Of a DNA stretch of 64,000 nucleotides, positions 24,817 to 32,610 are shown piece after piece. The notes under the pieces were generated by a model. It was not told the DNA's origin, did not search any database, and saw only the letters and a program-made list of their open reading frames with translations. How positions within the stretch are numbered: position 1 is the first letter of the stretch; every line of letters begins with the position of its first letter. The translations under genes and the position numbers were made by a program. The DNA comes from Streptomyces sp. Root1304. GTDB lineage: Bacteria; Actinomycetota; Actinomycetes; Streptomycetales; Streptomycetaceae. The stretch covers positions 1-64,000 of the forward strand of contig NZ_LMEP01000026.1 of NCBI RefSeq assembly GCF_001426405.1, written 5' to 3'.

Positions 24817-24847
24817 CTTCTCAGGTGGGACATTACTCGGTGAGAAG
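24817..24847. promoter_or_regulatory. Inverted repeat in the sodN-sodX intergenic region
   Basis: CTTCTCA (24817-24823) and TGAGAAG (24841-24847) are perfect inverted arms separated by 17 bases, 25-55 bp before the sodN start. sodN is nickel-responsive in streptomycetes, and such a repeat around the promoter could be a regulator site. It does not match the Nur box (TGCAA-N5-TTGCA), so the binding protein is unknown. Confidence 0.4.
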
Positions 24848-24953
24848 GGCGTTTTCGCGGGCGCCCCCTGGGGCTTAGGTCAAAAGTCCAGGGTCACCAT
24901 GGGACTCGTGTACGAGTGGACGAGCCGACGCGGAGTGGAGCGAGAGGTGCCGG

Positions 24954-25388
24954 ATGACGGGATCGGGGCGTGAGCGGGTGGCGGAGGCCGGGGCTCCGTT
25001 CGGGATCGCCGAGGTGACGGGGGTGTCGATGGTGCCGACGCTGCTCCACGGCGATCAGCTGCTCGTGCGGTACGGCGGGCGGCTGCGGCCCGGCTGCGTG
25101 GCCGTGCTGCGGCATCCGCTGCAGCAGGATCTGCTCATCGTGAAGCGGCTGATCGAGCGACGCGACGGGGGCTGGTGGGTGCTCGGGGACAACCCGGACG
25201 CCGAGGGGGACAGCCGTGTCTTCGGCGCCGTACCGCCCGAGCTGGTGCTCGGGCGGGTGCGGGCGCGCTACCGGCCGCCGACGCCGGGGCTTCAGCGCTC
25301 CTGGGGAGTGACGCTCTCCTGGCTGTTCGCGGCGGTCAGGCCCGTGGGGTCCGGCCGCTCGGCCTCCTGGCGCTTGCGGGCGCGGTAG
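24954..25388 (+). CDS. sodX: Nickel-type superoxide dismutase maturation protease SodX
   Basis: A 144-residue S26-family (signal-peptidase-like) protease with the serine motif GVSMVPTLLHGDQLLV and the lysine motif LLIVKRLI, followed by WWVLGDNPDAEGDSRVFG, the S26 D/E box. It lacks a membrane anchor, as expected of the cytosolic enzyme that removes the SodN leader. ATG 24954 has GAGGTG upstream. Its last 97 bases overlap the convergent CGNR gene, so its C-terminus (after ~residue 112) is coded on both strands. Confidence 0.9.
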   Translation: MTGSGRERVAEAGAPFGIAEVTGVSMVPTLLHGDQLLVRYGGRLRPGCVAVLRHPLQQDLLIVKRLIERRDGGWWVLGDNPDAEGDSRVFGAVPPELVLGRVRARYRPPTPGLQRSWGVTLSWLFAAVRPVGSGRSASWRLRAR

Positions 25389-25921
25389 GCGGCCACGTTC
25401 GCGCGGGTCGCGCAGCGGTCCGAGCAGTAGCGGCGGGAGCGGTTGGTGGAGGTGTCGAGGTAGGCGTTGCGGCAGGGCGGGGCCTGGCAGAGGCCCAGCC
25501 GGTCGGCGCCGAACTCCGTCAGGTGGAAGGCGAGCCCCATCGCCGCGATGGCCGCGTAGCCCGCGGTCGCGTTCGAGGGGTGGTCGGCGAGGTGCATGTG
25601 CCACCGGGGGCGGCCGTCCTCGTCGAGGGTGTCGTGCCCGGAGATCTGGGGGCTGACGGGGAACTCCAGGAGGAGTGAGTTCAGCAGGTCCACGGCGCCC
25701 GTGTGGTCGCCCTCGTCGGCCGCGGTGAAGACCGCCCGCAGCCGGGTGCGTACCGCGCGGAAACGGGTCACGTCGGAGTCGGTGGCCCGGCGCGCCATCT
25801 GGGTGGCGGGGCCGAAGAGTTCGCGGATCACCTCGACGGAGGTCAGGGCGTCCTTGTTGCGGGCCGGCTCCTCGGTGTTGACCAGACGCACGGCGTAATC
25901 CGAGTAATAGGCCAGTTCCAC
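25292..25921 (-). CDS. CGNR zinc-finger domain protein
   Basis: A 209-residue protein of the actinobacterial ABATE/CGNR type. The N-terminal ~130 residues are helical (AYYSDYAVRLVNTEEPARNK, RATDSDVTRFRAVRTRLRAVF). The C-terminal zinc finger is LCQAPPCRNAYLDTSTNRSRRYCSDRCATRANVAAYRARK, in which C-x4-C and C-x3-C bind zinc and the basic stretch suits DNA binding. It is probably a transcription regulator. GTG 25921 has AAGGA six bases upstream. It overlaps sodX by 97 bp, a long convergent overlap. Confidence 0.85.
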   Translation of the reverse strand: MELAYYSDYAVRLVNTEEPARNKDALTSVEVIRELFGPATQMARRATDSDVTRFRAVRTRLRAVFTAADEGDHTGAVDLLNSLLLEFPVSPQISGHDTLDEDGRPRWHMHLADHPSNATAGYAAIAAMGLAFHLTEFGADRLGLCQAPPCRNAYLDTSTNRSRRYCSDRCATRANVAAYRARKRQEAERPDPTGLTAANSQESVTPQER

Positions 25922-26015
25922 TTGTAGTCCTTACTCCGGCGGGCTAGTGTCTCGGTCGGAAGGGGTAACGGCTGTTTCCCCTTTGAGGGTATTACGAAGG
26001 CGGGGAGGAACGGCG

Positions 26016-26765
26016 ATGACCGGAACCGACTGGGCGGGCTGGCAGCAGAGCTGGGACCGTCAGCAGGAGTGGTACATGCCGGACCGTGAGGAGCGGTTCC
26101 GCGTGATGCTCGACATGGTCGAGGCCCTCGTGGGGCCGAAGCCCCGCGTCCTCGACCTCGCGTGCGGTACGGGAAGTATCACGGATCGGCTCCTCAAGAG
26201 GTTCCCGGAAGCGACCAGTACCGGTGTCGACCTCGATCCCGCCCTCCTCGCCATCGCCGAGGGCTACTTCTCCGGCGACGAGCGCGTCACCTTCGTGACC
26301 GCCGACCTCAAGGACCCCTCGTGGGCCGCCCGGCTGCCCCACGACTCCTACGACGCCGTCCTCACCGCCACCGCGCTCCACTGGCTCCACAGCGAACCCC
26401 TGACGGCCCTCTACGGGCAGGTCGCCGGCCTCGTCCGCGACGGCGGCGTCTTCATGAACGCCGACCACATGATCGACGGGACCACCCCCCGCATCAACGC
26501 CGCCGAGCGCGCCCAGCGCCACGCCGTCATGGACCGCGCCAAGGCCGGCGGCGCCCTCGACTGGGCCGAGTGGTGGGCCGCCGCCGGCCAGGACCCCGTC
26601 CTCGCCGGGCCCACCGCCCGCCGCTTCGAGATCTACGGCGAGCACGCCGACGGCGACATGCCCTCGCCGCGCTGGCACGCCGACACCCTCCTCGCCGCCG
26701 GCTTCGGCGAGGCCCGGCCCGTCTGGGCCTCGCCCTCCGACACGCTGCTCCTGGCCGTGAAGTAA
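26016..26765 (+). CDS. Class I SAM-dependent methyltransferase
   Basis: A 249-residue methyltransferase. Motif I is RVLDLACGTGSITDRLL, followed by STGVDLDPALLAIA, FVTADLKDP, DAVLTATALHWL and MNADHMIDG. The TALHWLHSEPL stretch is typical of trans-aconitate-methyltransferase-like and related enzymes, but no substrate can be assigned. ATG 26016 has GGGGAGGAA upstream. It is divergent from the CGNR gene and convergent with the ABC operon, with a 16-bp stem terminator after its stop. Confidence 0.83.
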   Translation: MTGTDWAGWQQSWDRQQEWYMPDREERFRVMLDMVEALVGPKPRVLDLACGTGSITDRLLKRFPEATSTGVDLDPALLAIAEGYFSGDERVTFVTADLKDPSWAARLPHDSYDAVLTATALHWLHSEPLTALYGQVAGLVRDGGVFMNADHMIDGTTPRINAAERAQRHAVMDRAKAGGALDWAEWWAAAGQDPVLAGPTARRFEIYGEHADGDMPSPRWHADTLLAAGFGEARPVWASPSDTLLLAVK

Positions 26766-26779
26766 CCCCGGGGACGCGG

Positions 26780-26814
26780 GAAGGGGCGGTACGGGAATCC
26801 CGTACCGCCCCTTC
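26780..26814. terminator. Bidirectional hairpin terminator
   Basis: A perfect 16-bp stem (GAAGGGGCGGTACGGG paired with CCCGTACCGCCCCTTC) with loop AAT lies between the convergent methyltransferase and the ABC ATPase gene, ending both units. Confidence 0.88.
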
Positions 26815-26827
26815 TCCGTCGTACGCC

Positions 26828-27595
26828 CTACAGCACCTTCGACAGGAACGCCTTCGTCCGGTCGTGCTGCGGGTTGCCCAGGACGTCGCGCGGGTTGCCC
26901 GACTCGACGACCACGCCGCCGTCCATGAAGACCAGCGAGTCGCCGACCTCACGGGCGAAGCCCATCTCGTGCGTGACGACGATCATCGTCATGCCCGACT
27001 CGGCGAGGTCCCGCATGACGTCGAGGACGTCACCGACCAGCTCCGGGTCGAGCGCCGAGGTCGGCTCGTCGAAGAGCATCAGCTTCGGCTCCATCGCCAG
27101 CGCGCGGGCGATGGCGACACGCTGCTGCTGGCCGCCGGAGAGCTGGGACGGGTAGTTCCCCATCTTGTCCCGCAGGCCGACCCGGTCGAGCAGCCGCTCG
27201 GCACGCTCGCGCGCCACCGCCTTCGACTCGCCCTTCACCTGGATGGGCGCCTCCATGACATTGGCCAGGGCCGTCATGTGCGGGAAGAGGTTGAAGCGCT
27301 GGAAGACCATGCCGATGTCCCGGCGCTGGACCGCGACCTCGCTGTCCTTCAGCTCGTAGAGCTTGCCGTTCTTCTCCCGGTAGCCGACCAGCTGGCCGTC
27401 GACCGAGAGCCGGCCGCCGTCGACCCGCTCCAGGTGGTTGATGCAGCGGAGGAAGGTCGACTTGCCGGAGCCGGACGGGCCGACGAGGCAGAAGACCTCG
27501 CCGTTCTGCACTTCGAGGTCGATGCCACGGAGGATGTGGGCCGCGCCGTACGACTTGTGGACGCCCTCCGCCTTGACCATGGGCTGGCCGGTCAT
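26828..27595 (-). CDS. Polar amino-acid ABC transporter ATP-binding protein (GlnQ type)
   Basis: A 255-residue ATPase. Walker A is GPSGSGKSTF, the signature is LSGGQQQRVAIARAL, Walker B LMLFDEPTSALDPE, and the switch His lies in VVTHEMGFA. The specific sequence FLRCINHLERVDGG is typical of amino-acid (glutamine/glutamate) importers. It is the last gene of the three-gene operon; its ATG overlaps the permease stop (ATGA), so the two are co-translated. It powers uptake of the ligand bound by the lipoprotein encoded upstream. Confidence 0.93.
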   Translation of the reverse strand: MTGQPMVKAEGVHKSYGAAHILRGIDLEVQNGEVFCLVGPSGSGKSTFLRCINHLERVDGGRLSVDGQLVGYREKNGKLYELKDSEVAVQRRDIGMVFQRFNLFPHMTALANVMEAPIQVKGESKAVARERAERLLDRVGLRDKMGNYPSQLSGGQQQRVAIARALAMEPKLMLFDEPTSALDPELVGDVLDVMRDLAESGMTMIVVTHEMGFAREVGDSLVFMDGGVVVESGNPRDVLGNPQHDRTKAFLSKVL

Positions 27596-28542
27596 GCCGA
27601 TGCCTCCGGGGAACGCTTGAACGTGGTCAGGTTCGACTTGATGCGCTGCAGCGGGGTGGGCGGCAGGTTACGGGTCGAACCGCGGGCGAAACGGCGCTCC
27701 AGGTAGTACTGGCCGACGCTGAACACGCTGGTCAGCGCGAGGTACCAGATGGAGGCGACGAAGAGCATCTCCATCACGGCCCCCGCGGTGTTGCCGATGT
27801 TCGAGGAGGCGCGCAGCAGCTCGGTGTACTGCACGGCCGAGACCAGGGACGAGGTCTTCAGCATGTTGATGAACTCGTTGCCGGTCGGCGGCACGATCAC
27901 CCGCATGGCCTGCGGGAGGACGATGCGGCCCATGGTCTTCGACTGGGACATGCCGAGCGCGTGCGCCGCCTCGGTCTGGCCCTCGTCGACCGACTGGATG
28001 CCGGCGCGGACGATCTCCGCCATGTACGCGCCCTCGTTGAGGCCGAGGCCGAGCAGCGCCACCATGAACGGCGTCATGACGTCCACGGTCTCGTTCTTGT
28101 AGATCGGCCCGAGGTCGATGTACTGGAAGATCAGCGACAGGTTGAACCACACCAGCAGCTGGACATAGACCGGGGTACCGCGGAAGAACCAGATGTAGAG
28201 CCATGCGACCGCACCCGTCACCGGGTTCTTGGAGAGCCTCATCACGGCGAAGAGGATGCCGAGGACCAGGCCCAGGGCCATGGACGCGACGCTGATGATG
28301 ATCGTGTTCCACAGGCCGCTGATGACCGACGGGTCGAACACCTTGTCCCACACCGTGTCCCAGATGACATCGCCCTGGGAGAAGGCGTAGACGAGCCATC
28401 CGAGGAGTGCGACGACCACCACGGCGCTGACCCAGCGGCCGTAGTGGCGCACGGGGATGGCCTTGATGGCCTCGTACGGGGTGCCCGAGGCGCCGGGCCC
28501 GGCCGGAGCGGCGGCCGGGTCCTTGCTGATCTTGTCAGTCAT
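27592..28542 (-). CDS. Amino-acid ABC transporter permease (HisMQ/GlnP type)
   Basis: A 316-residue membrane protein with about five to six helices in the BPD_transp_1 domain: SGLWNTIIISVASMALGLVLG, IWFFRGTPVYVQLL, LGLNEGAYMAEIVRAGIQSVDEGQTEAAHALGMS (the EAA loop that contacts the ATPase), LPQAMRVIVPPTGNEFI. The first 40 residues are a Pro/Ala-rich cytoplasmic extension. Only one permease is encoded, so it should work as a homodimer. It follows the binding-protein gene by 29 bases and overlaps the ATPase by four. Confidence 0.92.
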   Translation of the reverse strand: MTDKISKDPAAAPAGPGASGTPYEAIKAIPVRHYGRWVSAVVVVALLGWLVYAFSQGDVIWDTVWDKVFDPSVISGLWNTIIISVASMALGLVLGILFAVMRLSKNPVTGAVAWLYIWFFRGTPVYVQLLVWFNLSLIFQYIDLGPIYKNETVDVMTPFMVALLGLGLNEGAYMAEIVRAGIQSVDEGQTEAAHALGMSQSKTMGRIVLPQAMRVIVPPTGNEFINMLKTSSLVSAVQYTELLRASSNIGNTAGAVMEMLFVASIWYLALTSVFSVGQYYLERRFARGSTRNLPPTPLQRIKSNLTTFKRSPEASA

Positions 28543-28571
28543 GACGACTGCCCTTCAGTGGAGCGGGGAGG

Positions 28572-29540
28572 TCACTTGCCGGCGTTGACGGTGGCCGACT
28601 TGACGGCGCTGTCCTCGACGTTCCACTTCTTCAGGGCCTCGGCGTAGGTGCCGTCCTTGATGATCGCGTCGAGCGCTTCCTTGACCGCGTCACGCAGCTG
28701 GGTGTTCTCCTTCGAGACGCCGATGCCGAAGAGGCCGACGTCGCTCTGGCTGCCGACGACCTCGAAGTCCTTGCCGCCGCCCGAGGTCTTCGCGATGTAC
28801 GCGGCCACCGGGTAGTCGTTCAGGTCGGCCACGGCGCCGCCGGCCTTGACGCGGGTCTGGGCCTCGGCGTCGGTGTCGAAGGCCTGGATCGTCAGCTTCT
28901 TGTCGCCGCACTTCGTGGCCTGGGCCTTGAAGGTGTCCTCGTAGATCGTGCCGCGCTGGACGGCGACGGTCTTGCCGCACAGGTCGTCGAGGGAGTTGAT
29001 GCCCTGCGGGTTGCCCTTCTTGACCAGCAGGGAGACGCCGGAGCTGAAGTAGTCGACGAAGTCGATGCCCTTGCCGATCTTCTTGCCGTTGTCGTCCAGG
29101 CCCTCCTGCCGCTTCTTGTTGTCCGTCATCGAGGACATGATCAGCTGCTGGCGACCGCTGTAGATCGAGGTGATCAGGCCGTCGAAGGTGCCCGAGGTGA
29201 ACTGGAGCTCGACGCCGAGCTGCTTGCTCAGGGCCTGCGCGATGTCGGGGTCGACGCCGACGATCTTGCCGCCCTCGGTGAACTCCATCGGGGCGTACGA
29301 GGCGTCGGTGCCGACCTTGATGACACCGGCCTTCTGGATGTCGGCGGGGAGCTTCGAGAAGAGCGGGGCGGCGTTCGTCGACGCGGTGCCGCCCTCCTTC
29401 GTCGGGCTCGTCGAGCCGCTGTCGGTCTGGTCACCGCAGGCGGTCAGCAGGACGGAGCCGGCGACCGCGATGGCGGCGACCGCGGCAAGACGGGAGGTGC
29501 GGGTCTTGGCGGTCGTACAGCGCGTGGTGCGTGCGGTCAT
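28572..29540 (-). CDS. Amino-acid ABC transporter substrate-binding lipoprotein
   Basis: A 322-residue lipoprotein. Its signal ends at the lipobox LLTAC; a Ser/Thr/Gly linker follows. The SBP_bac_3 domain has VIKVGTDASYAPMEFTEGGK, IVGVDPDIAQALSKQLGVEL, DGLITSIYSGRQQLIMSSMT and LCGKTVAVQRGTIYEDTF. The family binds glutamate, glutamine or other polar amino acids; the exact ligand is not clear. ATG 29540 has GGAGGAA seven bases upstream; longer in-frame sequence before it is not coding. It heads the operon with the permease and ATPase. Confidence 0.93.
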   Translation of the reverse strand: MTARTTRCTTAKTRTSRLAAVAAIAVAGSVLLTACGDQTDSGSTSPTKEGGTASTNAAPLFSKLPADIQKAGVIKVGTDASYAPMEFTEGGKIVGVDPDIAQALSKQLGVELQFTSGTFDGLITSIYSGRQQLIMSSMTDNKKRQEGLDDNGKKIGKGIDFVDYFSSGVSLLVKKGNPQGINSLDDLCGKTVAVQRGTIYEDTFKAQATKCGDKKLTIQAFDTDAEAQTRVKAGGAVADLNDYPVAAYIAKTSGGGKDFEVVGSQSDVGLFGIGVSKENTQLRDAVKEALDAIIKDGTYAEALKKWNVEDSAVKSATVNAGK

Positions 29541-30078
29541 GATCGGGTTCCTCCGGCGTGTGAGGGAGATGCCAGGTGGGTCACGTACGCGTCTTCGAGT
29601 GTCGTGACCTCGTGTGATTACGGCATCTTGCCATTCGGACCGCCTCAAACCGACGGCCAAGGATGTCAAAATCGGGTAACGGGTGACGGCCGAATACCGA
29701 CAGGCCGGTACATCAGGGCCGGATCTTCTACGGAATACCTTCCACGCCGCCGAAGAATTTCCTGCTTGTCTCGCCATTCGGACGAGCCGAAGGCCGCCAA
29801 TCGGGTGCGGAAAGCATCTATCGGGACATCGGGTGACGTGTCGTTCTCCGTCCGTGTCCGGATGCGCTCGGTATGAGTCGCGTCACCGAGTGAATACGGA
29901 CTCGTCCGCGGTGCCGTCCGTCCGGTAAGAAGGATCCTTACACCCCTCATCCGGGGCTCAGGGCGCGTTGTGCGGCGCGCCCGCGCGGCTGCCAGACACG
30001 GCGGCTGCGGGACCCGCCCACCGCTCCACACCAGGAGCGGCCAACCCTCAGACGAAGCAGACTTAAGGGGTCAACCCA
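29541..30078. other. 538-base divergent promoter region, lower GC
   Basis: No gene is seen between the binding-protein and malic-enzyme genes. The stretch is visibly less GC-rich than its surroundings. An 11-base direct repeat GCCATTCGGAC occurs at 29630-29640 (first base G) and 29773-29783, about 143 bp apart. Both genes' promoters must lie here; the repeat could mark a shared regulator or duplicated promoter. Confidence 0.5.
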
Positions 30079-31290
30079 ATGGCAGCGGAGATCGTCAATC
30101 CTCGCAATGACAGTGGTACGGAAGGGGCTCCCGAGGAGCCGTTCGACCCTGTCTTCGCCCTTCACCGGGGCGGCAAGATGGCCGTTCAGGCCACCGTCCC
30201 CCTGCGGGACAAGGACGACCTGTCCCTCGCGTACACGCCCGGCGTCGCCAAGGTGTGCACCGCCATCGCCGAGCAGCCCGACCTGGTCAACGACTACACC
30301 TGGAAGTCCCAGGTCGTCGCCGTCGTGACCGACGGTACGGCCGTGCTCGGCCTCGGCGACATCGGCCCGGAGGCCTCCCTCCCGGTCATGGAGGGGAAGG
30401 CCATCCTCTTCAAGCAGTTCGGCGGCGTGGACGCGGTCCCGATCGCCCTCGCCACCACCGACACCGACGAGATCGTCGAGACCGTCGTCCGGCTCGCCCC
30501 GTCCTTCGGCGGCGTGAACCTGGAGGACATCTCGGCCCCGCGGTGCTTCGAGATCGAGCGCAAGCTCCAGGAGCGCCTCGACATCCCCGTCTTCCACGAC
30601 GACCAGCACGGCACGGCCATCGTCACGCTCGCGGCCCTCCGCAACGCGGCGAAGCTCACCGGGCGGACCCTCGGCGACCTGCGCGCGGTCATCTCCGGCG
30701 CCGGTGCGGCCGGTGTCGCCATCGCCAAGTTCCTGCTGGAGGCCGGCCTCGGTGACGTGGCCGTCGCCGACCGCAAGGGCATCGTCAGCAGCGACCGGGA
30801 CGACCTCACCGACGTCAAGCGCGAGATCGCCGGGCTCACCAACAAGGCGGGCCTCAGCGGCTCCCTGGAGTCCGCGCTGGCCGGCGCCGACGTCTTCATC
30901 GGCGTCTCCGGCGGCACGGTCCCCGAGGCGGCCGTCGCGTCCATGGCTCCGAACGCCTTCGTGTTCGCCATGGCCAACCCGAACCCCGAGGTCCACCCCG
31001 ACGTCGCGCACAAGTACGCGGCCGTCGTGGCGACCGGCCGTTCGGACTACCCGAACCAGATCAACAACGTCCTCGCGTTCCCCGGCATCTTCGCCGGCGC
31101 GCTCCAGGTCCGGGCCTCCCGGATCACCGAGGGCATGAAGATCGCCGCGGCCAACGCCATCGCGGACGTCGTCGGTGACCAGCTCGCCGCCGACTGCGTC
31201 ATCCCGTCGCCGTTCGACGAGCGGGTCGCCCCGGCCGTCGCGGCCGCGGTCGCCGCCGCCGCCCGCGCCGAGGGCGTCGCCCGCCGCTGA
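30079..31290 (+). CDS. NAD(P)-dependent malic enzyme
   Basis: A 403-residue malic enzyme that decarboxylates malate to pyruvate. Motifs: LSLAYTPGVAKVC near the N-terminus, VTDGTAVLGLGDIGPEASLPVMEGKAILFKQF, the metal and catalytic segment APRCFEIERKL...PVFHDDQHGTAIVTLA, and the dinucleotide site VISGAGAAGVAIAKFLLEAG. Length and lack of a phosphotransacetylase domain match the short bacterial type. Cofactor preference cannot be read reliably. AAGGGG precedes the ATG. It links the TCA cycle to pyruvate and, in streptomycetes, to acetyl-CoA supply. Confidence 0.93.
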   Translation: MAAEIVNPRNDSGTEGAPEEPFDPVFALHRGGKMAVQATVPLRDKDDLSLAYTPGVAKVCTAIAEQPDLVNDYTWKSQVVAVVTDGTAVLGLGDIGPEASLPVMEGKAILFKQFGGVDAVPIALATTDTDEIVETVVRLAPSFGGVNLEDISAPRCFEIERKLQERLDIPVFHDDQHGTAIVTLAALRNAAKLTGRTLGDLRAVISGAGAAGVAIAKFLLEAGLGDVAVADRKGIVSSDRDDLTDVKREIAGLTNKAGLSGSLESALAGADVFIGVSGGTVPEAAVASMAPNAFVFAMANPNPEVHPDVAHKYAAVVATGRSDYPNQINNVLAFPGIFAGALQVRASRITEGMKIAAANAIADVVGDQLAADCVIPSPFDERVAPAVAAAVAAAARAEGVARR

Positions 31291-31343
31291 CGCGCGCAGC
31301 CAGTACGCCGAAGGGCCCTGTTCCGTACGCCGGGACGGGGCCT

Positions 31344-31490
31344 TTCGCGTACGACGGGGCCGTCGGCGTACGAGGCGCCGGGCTTCGCTTCGCGTACGAC
31401 GGGGCCGTCGGCGTACGAGGCGCCGCTCTTCGCGTACGGGCGGGGCGCTCGGCGTACGGCCTGCGCTCTTCGCGTACGGCGGGGGCCCGG
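31344..31490. repeat. Degenerating 40-45 bp tandem repeats
   Basis: Units beginning TTCGCGTACG start at 31344, 31389, 31429 and 31469. The first two share 37 identical bases (through GTCGGCGTACGAGGCGCCG); the third and fourth are diverged. They fill most of the gap between the malic-enzyme and dehydrogenase genes. No open frame with biological sense spans them, and no spacers separate them. Confidence 0.85.
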
Positions 31491-31562
31491 TGCTGTCCAG
31501 GCGACACGGGTCACAGCGGGGCGTGGTTCCCCGTCCGGCCGCCGCGCCCTAGGGTCGGGGCC

Positions 31563-32528
31563 ATGTTCGCTGCCTACGCCGCCCGAATCGACCGCGACCA
31601 GCCCCTGAACGGCCTCGAACTGGGCGAACGCCCCGAGCCCGAGGCACGTCCCGGCTGGACCACCGTCACCGTCAAGGCCGCCTCGCTCAACCACCACGAC
31701 CTCTGGTCGCTGCGCGGAGTGGGCCTCCCCGAGGAGAAGCTGCCGATGATCCTCGGCTGCGACGCGGCCGGCATCGACGAGGACGGCAACGAGGTCGTCC
31801 TGCACTCCGTGATCGGCCAGACGGGCCACGGCGTCGGACCCGACGAGCCCCGCTCCATCCTCACCGAGCGCTACCAGGGCACCTTCGCCGAGCGGGTGAC
31901 CGTGCCCCGCTGGAACGTGCTGCCCAAGCCGAAGGAGCTCTCCTTCGAGGAGGCCGCCTGTCTGCCCACCGCCTGGCTGACCGCCTACCGCATGCTCTTC
32001 ACCAACGCCGGAGTGCGCCCCGGCGACTCGGTGCTCGTCCAGGGCGCGGGCGGTGGTGTCGCCACCGCCGCCATCGCCCTCGGCAAGGCCGCCGGCCTGC
32101 GGGTCTTCGCCACCAGCCGGGACGAGGCCAAGCGCAAGCGGGCCGTCGAGCTCGGCGCCGTCGAGGCGTACGAGCCCGGCGCCCGGCTCCCGCAGCGGGT
32201 CGACGCGGTCATCGAGACCGTCGGCGCCGCCACCTGGTCGCACTCGGTCAAGTCGCTGCGGCCGGGCGGCACGCTCGTCATCTCCGGCGCCACGAGCGGC
32301 GACCGGCCCGCGCACGCCGAACTGACCCGGATCTTCTTTCTGGAGCTCAAGGTCGTCGGCTCGACCATGGGCTCCAAGGACGAGCTGGAGGACCTGCTCT
32401 CCTTCTGCGCGGCGACGGGCGTGCGCCCCGTCGTCGACGAGGTGCTGCCGCTGGACCGGGCCCGCGAGGGCTTCCAGAAGATGGCCTCCGGCGAACTCTT
32501 CGGAAAGATCGTGCTGACGACGTCTTGA
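31563..32528 (+). CDS. Zinc-binding-dehydrogenase/quinone-oxidoreductase family protein (MDR)
   Basis: A 321-residue medium-chain dehydrogenase/reductase. The N-terminal GroES-like domain has TVTVKAASLNHHDLWSLRGVG and ILGCDAAGIDEDGNEV; the cofactor domain has GDSVLVQGAGGGVATAAIALGKAAGLRVFATSRDEAKRKRAVELGA. It lacks the structural-zinc Cys lobe of true alcohol dehydrogenases. It probably reduces a quinone or enone with NADPH. The ATG lies seven bases after TAGGGT, a leaderless arrangement, directly downstream of the tandem repeats. Confidence 0.86.
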   Translation: MFAAYAARIDRDQPLNGLELGERPEPEARPGWTTVTVKAASLNHHDLWSLRGVGLPEEKLPMILGCDAAGIDEDGNEVVLHSVIGQTGHGVGPDEPRSILTERYQGTFAERVTVPRWNVLPKPKELSFEEAACLPTAWLTAYRMLFTNAGVRPGDSVLVQGAGGGVATAAIALGKAAGLRVFATSRDEAKRKRAVELGAVEAYEPGARLPQRVDAVIETVGAATWSHSVKSLRPGGTLVISGATSGDRPAHAELTRIFFLELKVVGSTMGSKDELEDLLSFCAATGVRPVVDEVLPLDRAREGFQKMASGELFGKIVLTTS

Positions 32529-32610
32529 TGACTCGTCAGTAGACCTGATGGGATCTCCCGCACCGCGAAAACGTGAACAACGCTCACTTCATCGTGCTGG
32601 AGGCCCTCCC

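Noticed and set aside
31344..31490. Possible CRISPR-like array
   Set aside because: Units are contiguous with no unique spacers, degrade progressively and have no cas genes nearby.
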